A DNA stretch of 10,180 nt from contig JAHIMN010000102.1 of assembly GCA_018896395.1 (NCBI GenBank), positions 1 to 10,180 on the forward strand. Direction: 5' to 3'. The position numbers and the translations under genes are program-made. Of the stretch, positions 5,031-10,180 are shown one piece after another. Source of the DNA: Verrucomicrobiota bacterium. GTDB lineage: Bacteria; Verrucomicrobiota; Kiritimatiellia; JAAZAB01. Numbering within the stretch: position 1 is the stretch's first letter; every line of letters starts with the position of its first letter. Below the pieces are notes generated by a model, which saw only the letters and a list, made by a program, of their open reading frames with translations, was not told the DNA's origin and ran no database searches.

Positions 5031-7703
5031 CTACTTCAGCCCCGACCCACGGTGGGCCGACCAGTAAAACGCGTTCCGCATCACGGTGGCCCAGTTGTTC
5101 CATTCCCAGAACGGCACATCGCCGCGCAGTGGTTCGCCGATCGGCGTGCCGGTGAAGCAAACCACGTAGCCTTTCTCGAACCGGCCGGCCACGATGAACG
5201 GGTGCGTACCATCCACGACCAGCGGCACGAGACTGCCCGGCTTGGGCTCGACTTCATGGTAATAGTAACAGCGGGGCTGATCCGTGAGTTCCACATCCAA
5301 AAGCAGGCCGTCGGGATTGGGTCCCGGCTGGAGCCGGGTGTTTTTAGCCTTGCGCACGTCGAACGGCCGGCCGAGTGTTCGTACCGGCAGCACTTCTTCG
5401 AGCGGTGACCCGGCCCAGCCGCCGGCGCCGTACGCCACGTGGCCGCCGAAGATCCACAGGGCGCCGCCTACGGCCACGTAATCGCGCAGCATCTGCATTC
5501 CGGCAAAGCCGAGGCCGCTGGCCTGCACATTGACCATGATGATCACCTGCTTGCGCAGGAGTTCGTCATAATCGTATGGGAAGTCGAGGACTTTCCCGCC
5601 GACCCCGAAGCCGTTGCTGTAGTAACTCCGGCGATACTTTGTCCAGGGTACCAGTTGAATCCAGAACTGGTCCAGCCGCCAGCGGTCGGTCATCAGGCCC
5701 TGCATCAGGTAAATTTCGTTACAAACCGGGTGCCCCAGGTTCGGGGGTCGCAGCAACGTGCGCCGCTTCGCCGGTGCCTGGCCGACATAGGCCGGCGTGA
5801 CCATGTCCAGGGTGATGTTGTCCCCCCAGCGGTAGGCACCGATGTAAAAAGTCTCGAAACGATTGGTGACCTCACCCTGGGGAGTCGCGCACACCGCCTT
5901 CACCCGAATGACCAGCGGGTCCTGGCCGGGCGCCACGACCGCTACGGTTGCCGTGACCGGTTCCGCGGCCGGCGCGCCCACCGCCGTTTCGGGGAACGGC
6001 ACGGCTTTCTGGTCCGTCACCGAATAGATCTCGCCGCTTAAGCGAACGCCCGCCACCGGGGTCACCGACCGGGCGAGCGCAAAGTTGAGCTTAAGGCGGT
6101 TGCCGGTCCGCTCCACCTGCAGGTCCGCCAGGAAATTGCTCGACGCGTGCTGCAGCCCGCCCAGGCCGCGGAACGGCACCGCCACGGATTCGACTTCCCA
6201 CTCCTGGCCAGCCGGCATGTAGGTATCCTCCGCCACCCATTCGGTGGTGTAGGCTGAAGCGGCGTTGTAGAGGAACCCCAGCTTGTTGTAATCGAGCAGA
6301 AACGCCACCCCGGTCCGCTGCGGCTGGTCCAGAATCGCGGTCCAACCGGCCGTGACGTCCTTGATGTAATGCTCGCGGCCGTCCGCCTTAAGGATGCGGA
6401 CCCCGCGCCGAGACGGCCGGAGCATGACCGTCCGTTCCTGGGTGGCGGTTCCGAGCGGAAATACGATGTGCTGCTGCCAGTAGGCGAAGAGCTTGGCAAC
6501 GGTGTCGGTGTTCTTGAATTTAACGCGGCAGAAAACGCCGGGCACGCCGGCCTTGACCGTCAAGGTCTTTTCGAGCCGCAGTTTTGACAGTCGCGGGTCG
6601 GCCGTCTTGGTAGCATCCCGGCGGCCTTCGCTCAGCCGGCTGAAACGGACCGCGACCGTGTCCGGGCCGGACGCCAGCACCTCGGCATCGTAGGGTGCCC
6701 AGATGAACTCATCCGGACCGCCCCAGATGCGGTCCACAAACAGTCCGTAGCCACTGGGCGGCACCCAGTTGCCGGCGGTGCCGGGGATGCGGAAGTCGTC
6801 CCCCCGGGCGCCGCTTTTGCCGTTCACGGTGAGCACCAGGTATTCGTTGCCCAGCGTGACCATGCCGGTGGCGGCGTTCGTGACCAGCATGGCCGGCCGC
6901 ACCGGAATGCCCCACTTCGCGCCCAGATAATCCTCCACGGCCCGCCGCTCGACTTCGCCGAGGGCACGGTCGTACACCAGGAGTTCGGCCATCTCGCCCG
7001 CAAAGAACTGCGGCACTTTGCCCCCGTGACGGCCGAGCCTGAACCGGCCGGTTTTGTTCCCGCTCTTGAATGCGCCGGTCCATTCGTTCTTCAGCGGTCC
7101 GAGCCAAGCCAGCCCGTTGATCCAGCCATAGACCCCGTCCGGGGCCGCGACGAGTTCGAAAACAGCCGCCGGGCCGGGGGTAATGCCGCGTTGCAGCATG
7201 CCCGGGTAGTTCCGCAGACGGAAGTTCTTGCCAAACCCGCCGGTGCCGTAGGCCGGTCCGTCAGCATCACCTGGCTGGCCGGACATGCCTTTCTCGTTCT
7301 CGAACCAGAGGAAAACCCCGTTCTCGTCGGTGGTCCGGTCCTTGATCACGGCAAAATAACTGTGCGCGGCCGGCAGGACAATGTCCTGCGGCGTGTCGAG
7401 CCATTCTTTGCCGCTGAAGCGCACCGCCGGCTTGCCGTTAAAACCATCCGCCACCCAGCGCGGCTGCTGCTCCGCTGCCGCCTGCGCCGCCGCGCGGTTA
7501 TGGCCGCTACTGTCCGGCCAGGCCGCCAGCGGACTGCCGGTAGCGATACCGGTCACGGCATCGGCCTTGAGCCAGAGCGCCAGCCCGGCTGCCGGCGGTT
7601 CAGCCGCGGACAGGAATGATCGGAAGGATAGGACCGATAGGACACATAGGACGGATGCCACGATGCGCCATTCTCTCAGCTGACTCATCATCTGAAGACT
7701 CAT
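5031..7703 (-). CDS. Secreted multidomain protein: LamG-like, beta-rich middle, GATase1-like C-terminus
   Basis: An 890-residue exported protein. The start at ATG 7703 is chosen because AAAGGAGG lies 6 bases upstream and the ATG overlaps the previous stop (ATGA); a longer in-frame extension to 7853 lies inside the upstream gene. Residues 14-34 form a signal peptide (cleavage probably after SAA34). Residues about 38-268 look like a LamG/concanavalin-type sugar-binding domain: GLALWLKAD, WPDSSGHN, then GEMAELLVYDRAL and YLGAKWG. Residues about 275-620 are beta-rich and not confidently assigned. Residues about 630-885 resemble a class I glutamine-amidotransferase-like fold: KQVIIMVNVQASGLGFAGMQ, then YVAVGGALWIFGG. 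The usual nucleophile-elbow cysteine is absent, so a binding or structural role is more likely than hydrolysis. It is the second gene of an operon with the glycosidase-like protein. The domain layout is clear; the function is unknown. Confidence 0.82.
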   Translation of the reverse strand: MSLQMMSQLREWRIVASVLCVLSVLSFRSFLSAAEPPAAGLALWLKADAVTGIATGSPLAAWPDSSGHNRAAAQAAAEQQPRWVADGFNGKPAVRFSGKEWLDTPQDIVLPAAHSYFAVIKDRTTDENGVFLWFENEKGMSGQPGDADGPAYGTGGFGKNFRLRNYPGMLQRGITPGPAAVFELVAAPDGVYGWINGLAWLGPLKNEWTGAFKSGNKTGRFRLGRHGGKVPQFFAGEMAELLVYDRALGEVERRAVEDYLGAKWGIPVRPAMLVTNAATGMVTLGNEYLVLTVNGKSGARGDDFRIPGTAGNWVPPSGYGLFVDRIWGGPDEFIWAPYDAEVLASGPDTVAVRFSRLSEGRRDATKTADPRLSKLRLEKTLTVKAGVPGVFCRVKFKNTDTVAKLFAYWQQHIVFPLGTATQERTVMLRPSRRGVRILKADGREHYIKDVTAGWTAILDQPQRTGVAFLLDYNKLGFLYNAASAYTTEWVAEDTYMPAGQEWEVESVAVPFRGLGGLQHASSNFLADLQVERTGNRLKLNFALARSVTPVAGVRLSGEIYSVTDQKAVPFPETAVGAPAAEPVTATVAVVAPGQDPLVIRVKAVCATPQGEVTNRFETFYIGAYRWGDNITLDMVTPAYVGQAPAKRRTLLRPPNLGHPVCNEIYLMQGLMTDRWRLDQFWIQLVPWTKYRRSYYSNGFGVGGKVLDFPYDYDELLRKQVIIMVNVQASGLGFAGMQMLRDYVAVGGALWIFGGHVAYGAGGWAGSPLEEVLPVRTLGRPFDVRKAKNTRLQPGPNPDGLLLDVELTDQPRCYYYHEVEPKPGSLVPLVVDGTHPFIVAGRFEKGYVVCFTGTPIGEPLRGDVPFWEWNNWATVMRNAFYWSAHRGSGLK
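7626..7652 (-). repeat. 9-base tandem repeat inside the signal-peptide coding region
   Basis: Three consecutive 9-base units share the core ATAGGAC (plus strand, 7626-7634, 7635-7643, 7644-7652), with degenerate units on both sides. Because the unit is three codons long, it encodes the hydrophobic core as VLC-VLS-VLS and changes in copy number would keep the frame. Confidence 0.75.
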
Positions 7704-10096
7704 CGTGCGCCTCCTTTCCGGGAGAGTTCGAACACCACCACTTTCCAGTGAAAAATCCACGGTACCTTGACTTCGGCACTGGCGCCTTTGCGGCTGACGG
7801 CAAGCGGTTGGTGCTGCGTCACCGGCGCCGCCTGATCGTCCGCGGCCTCGCACATCAGGAGCCAGGCGCGGCTGACCTGCCAGCCGTCCTGTTCCTTAAG
7901 TTTCACCGTCACCTCCCGGACCGGCGGCGGAAAGACGTTGTGCGGCACTTCTTCCAGGCCCGGGTTGACCGGCGGATTGATGAGATTGACGATGATCTGC
8001 CGCTCCCGGCCGGAGCGTTGCCGCTGGTACACCACCGGCTCCCACCAGAGGGTGGCGGCAGCGTTGACTTCAAGCCACTCTTTCGGCGCGGTCACCCGCG
8101 ACCGGTCTTCTGCGTAGAAAAACGCCGAGTAGCGGGTGGCGAACTGCGGATAATTGCCAAAGCGCAGGCTACTGTCGTAGAACGGCTGGTGGACATAACT
8201 ACCGGTGGCCGCCCGCAGGACGGTGTCGTAAATGCGGTCCACGGCATAAGCCGAGCCGCCGCGGCGCGGGGCATAGGGGTTGAAGTAGCCGCCGCGCTGG
8301 CGGTGCCATTCCTGGAGGTCGGCATTGTACTTCAGGTAGGCCGGCCAGAGGTGATACGGATTGCTTTTGTTGTAGGCGGCATAGATGCACTCATCCAGGA
8401 TGTAGGCCCCGCCCCGGTCCCGCTCGACATTGGTCAGCGGATAGGTGTCGATATCGCCCTGGGAGCCGGAATTGTAGCCCCAGTAGAAGTTGGGAATGGC
8501 CTGGTTGATCCGCTTCTTGAAGCGGTTGAGCATCTTTGCGCTGATGGCGTCCGCCTCCGGGTAATCCTTGGCCACGATTTTGCCGGAGAAATCCGCATAA
8601 CCGGGCCAGACCGTGACGTGGAAGTCCCAGCGCAGGCCGGGCATTTTGAAGATTTTCCAGGCTTGGATTACCTGGTCGGCGGCATAGTCGACCGTGTCTT
8701 CGCGGGCATAGTTCGGTACCCCGTTGAAGGGCGCAATGCCGTTGATGTCAAAGCCGTACTGGCCGACCTGCTTGTGCTTCCACAGTTGATACGTGTCGTA
8801 ACTGCCGAGGACGTCGCCGGTGCTAATGTCATAGAGGAACCACTCGGGCCGCCGTTCGAGCCAGTATTCCAGTTTCGTGGACCAGGAATAGCCGTCGAAG
8901 TATGGCGTCCAGAGAATACCCTGCTTGGCCAGTTCCCGGCCGCAGGCCAGGATGGTGTTGCGGAAGCCCCGGTAGTAAGTGCCGCCATAACTCATCCATA
9001 CCCCTGCGGTCGAGTACTGGTCGAATCCGGCGCCGGGCGCATACAGGCTCATCCCTTCCGTCTTGTTGGCGTAGGCCCGGCGAATACGCTCCGCGATTTT
9101 CGCGACATGTTTGCTGGTCTGCGGCTGCACCGGTTGCAGACCGAGACTGCCGAAATTGCAGCCCCAGTCCGGGCTGCCTTCGACCGCGACGCGCTGGGCG
9201 TCGGCGTGTACCTGGCAGAACTCCCGGTTGACGTCCAGCAATTGGCCGTTGGCGGAGAATTCGCCGCGCACTTCCAGGCCGTAAAGGAGACGGCCGGGTT
9301 GCCACGCAAAGCACACCTCTGTCCGTTCCCGCGGCTGGAGTTTAACCTGGTTAACTCCGATGCGTTCCGTGTCCGTCAGTTCGCCAACCGCCGAACAGCG
9401 AAGTTCGCCGGCCTGGGGCTGCTCCGTGCTGTTCTGGAGCGTCACGGTGACCGTGGCCGGCTCCCGCGGGTTGTAGCGGATTTTGTCGGGCCAGACCCGA
9501 ACCACCCGGACGGCCGGGAGCGGCTTTGGCTCGGGGTCGAACGTGATCGAGTCGATGGCGCCCGCCGGCACGTTGCTGCTGATGGTGTCCGTGCCCGTCT
9601 GACACCAGTGCCCGGGGCTTTCATTGGCCGAGATATTGATATCGAGCGACTTCGGAAAATCGCTCACTTCCGCCACGAACGGCAGGTCAACCCAGCCGCC
9701 GCTGTTGCCCGGGAAACGCCAGCCGTAGGCGTTCACGACGGAGAGCAATTGGTGGGTGGCCTGGGGCGCATCCGGCAGTTCCAAGATGCGTACTGAGAAG
9801 CAACGCCCGATTGACGCCAGTTTGTCCATCCGCAAACGCACACTGCCATGGTACCGGCCGGGCTTCGGCTTCTGCAGCAGCGTGCCGATCAGGGCATGCC
9901 CGACCAAACCTTCCGGCACCGCCACGTACTTGCCGCCGCTCGCTTGCGGATCCTCCACGACGGTGGTTTTGGCGCCCGGCGGCAGGGAGCATTTTTCGGC
10001 TTCGATGACCAGCGGCGTTCCCCTGGCCGCGACTCCGGCACCGATGAGCAGGGCCCAGCCCAGGGCCGCTATTCCTTTGGTAATGGTCTTTTGCAT
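7700..10096 (-). CDS. Secreted glycoside-hydrolase-like protein (GH66-like TIM barrel with CBM-like N-terminus)
   Basis: A 798-residue exported protein. ATG 10096 is preferred to GTG 10102 because AAAGGAA sits 6 bases before the ATG. A signal peptide covers residues 1-25. Residues about 28-190 look like a carbohydrate-binding beta-sandwich (VIEAEKCSL, then QASGGKYVAVPEG). Residues about 200-295 look like an Ig/CARDB-type domain (NPREPATVTVTLQNSTEQPQ). The core of about 305-665 is barrel-like: GILWTPYFDGYSW (393-405), GQYGFDINGI (445-454), GLRWDFHV (487-494) and GAYILDECIY (563-572). The C-terminal beta domain (INPPVNPGLEEVPHNVFPPP) recalls the end of GH66 dextranases. D491 and E569 are candidate nucleophile and acid, with spacing compatible with GH66. 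The likely role is cleavage of an alpha-glucan-like polysaccharide in the periplasm or outside. It is the first gene of a two-gene operon. The barrel assignment is moderate and the substrate is inference. Confidence 0.78.
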   Translation of the reverse strand: MQKTITKGIAALGWALLIGAGVAARGTPLVIEAEKCSLPPGAKTTVVEDPQASGGKYVAVPEGLVGHALIGTLLQKPKPGRYHGSVRLRMDKLASIGRCFSVRILELPDAPQATHQLLSVVNAYGWRFPGNSGGWVDLPFVAEVSDFPKSLDINISANESPGHWCQTGTDTISSNVPAGAIDSITFDPEPKPLPAVRVVRVWPDKIRYNPREPATVTVTLQNSTEQPQAGELRCSAVGELTDTERIGVNQVKLQPRERTEVCFAWQPGRLLYGLEVRGEFSANGQLLDVNREFCQVHADAQRVAVEGSPDWGCNFGSLGLQPVQPQTSKHVAKIAERIRRAYANKTEGMSLYAPGAGFDQYSTAGVWMSYGGTYYRGFRNTILACGRELAKQGILWTPYFDGYSWSTKLEYWLERRPEWFLYDISTGDVLGSYDTYQLWKHKQVGQYGFDINGIAPFNGVPNYAREDTVDYAADQVIQAWKIFKMPGLRWDFHVTVWPGYADFSGKIVAKDYPEADAISAKMLNRFKKRINQAIPNFYWGYNSGSQGDIDTYPLTNVERDRGGAYILDECIYAAYNKSNPYHLWPAYLKYNADLQEWHRQRGGYFNPYAPRRGGSAYAVDRIYDTVLRAATGSYVHQPFYDSSLRFGNYPQFATRYSAFFYAEDRSRVTAPKEWLEVNAAATLWWEPVVYQRQRSGRERQIIVNLINPPVNPGLEEVPHNVFPPPVREVTVKLKEQDGWQVSRAWLLMCEAADDQAAPVTQHQPLAVSRKGASAEVKVPWIFHWKVVVFELSRKGGAR
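7710..7717 (-). promoter_or_regulatory. Ribosome binding site AAAGGAGG for the 890-aa protein
   Basis: A near-perfect Shine-Dalgarno lies within the last codons of the upstream gene, 6 bases before ATG 7703. It decides the start against the in-frame upstream extension and suggests strong, coupled translation. Confidence 0.85.
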
Positions 10097-10102
10097 GGTC
10101 AC

Positions 10103-10109
10103 TTCCTTT
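10103..10109 (-). promoter_or_regulatory. Ribosome binding site AAAGGAA of the glycosidase-like gene
   Basis: AAAGGAA lies 6 bases before ATG 10096 and directly abuts the alternative GTG 10102, which is too close to use. It therefore supports the ATG. Confidence 0.7.
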
Positions 10110-10140
10110 GTCCATCAGGCATTATTTTCAGCTCGCTAAC

Positions 10141-10155
10141 GCGGGCGGTGCCCGC
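10141..10155. repeat. GC-rich hairpin GCGGGC-ggt-GCCCGC upstream of the glycosidase-like gene
   Basis: Six-base perfect arms with a 3-base loop lie 44 bases before the start codon. On the plus strand a T5 run follows only after about 11 bases, so a terminator for a gene outside the window is possible but not convincing. In the minus-strand transcript it would be a leader hairpin. Confidence 0.5.
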
Positions 10156-10180
10156 AACCCAAAGATTTTTAACCACGAAA

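Noticed and set aside
7704..7853. A 50-residue N-terminal extension of the 890-aa secreted protein
   Set aside because: It lies inside the upstream gene, would hide the signal peptide and ignores the strong AAAGGAGG before ATG 7703.
7616..9796. A 726-codon open frame on the plus strand, opposite the glycosidase-like gene
   Set aside because: It is antisense to two well-supported genes in GC-rich DNA, where such shadow frames are common. Its product shows no recognisable domain, and it has no convincing start signal.

Overview
The window is bacterial and has few genes. All intact genes lie on the minus strand, and one broken gene lies on the plus strand. No rRNA, tRNA, CRISPR array or transposase is visible. 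The protein types point to an uncultured bacterium near the Planctomycetota/Verrucomicrobiota/Omnitrophota: large secreted LamG and glycosidase-like proteins, an HflC tail, a PurD-like ATP-grasp protein and short palindromic repeats. This placement is inferred from protein style only and is tentative. Base composition changes by eye at about 3.1 kb and again at about 5.0 kb: the left block is intermediate, the middle is AT-richer, and the right is clearly GC-rich. The window may therefore be a genomic mosaic, or less likely a chimeric assembly.

Left block (1-3116, minus strand): a tight four-gene operon, read from right to left. It encodes a GNAT acetyltransferase, a PLP-dependent ornithine/alanine racemase-family enzyme, a SAM-dependent methyltransferase with an unusual insertion, and the N-terminus of a sodium:solute symporter cut by the window edge. 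The genes overlap by 4, 10 and 1 bases, so translation is probably coupled. Upstream is a promoter-like element with perfect TTGACA and TATAAT boxes and A-tracts, but its spacer is 22 bases long and contains a run of nine G. Together the genes look like a module that imports, racemises and modifies an amino acid or amine. The substrate is unknown.

Middle block (about 3155-5030): a promoterless C-terminal piece of hflC on the plus strand begins exactly where a 15-base palindrome ends. It runs into a convergent PurD-like ATP-grasp gene, and the two stop codons abut as TGATCA. An AT-rich intergenic stretch of about 300 bases follows, with several inverted repeats.

Right block (5031-10180, minus strand): two large secreted proteins in an operon with an ATGA overlap. 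The first (798 aa) resembles a GH66-type glycoside hydrolase with an N-terminal carbohydrate-binding-like region. The second (890 aa) has a LamG-like domain, a beta-rich middle and a C-terminal glutamine-amidotransferase-like fold without the catalytic cysteine. They probably act together on a polysaccharide outside the cytoplasm. A 9-base tandem repeat is built into the signal-peptide coding region of the second gene.
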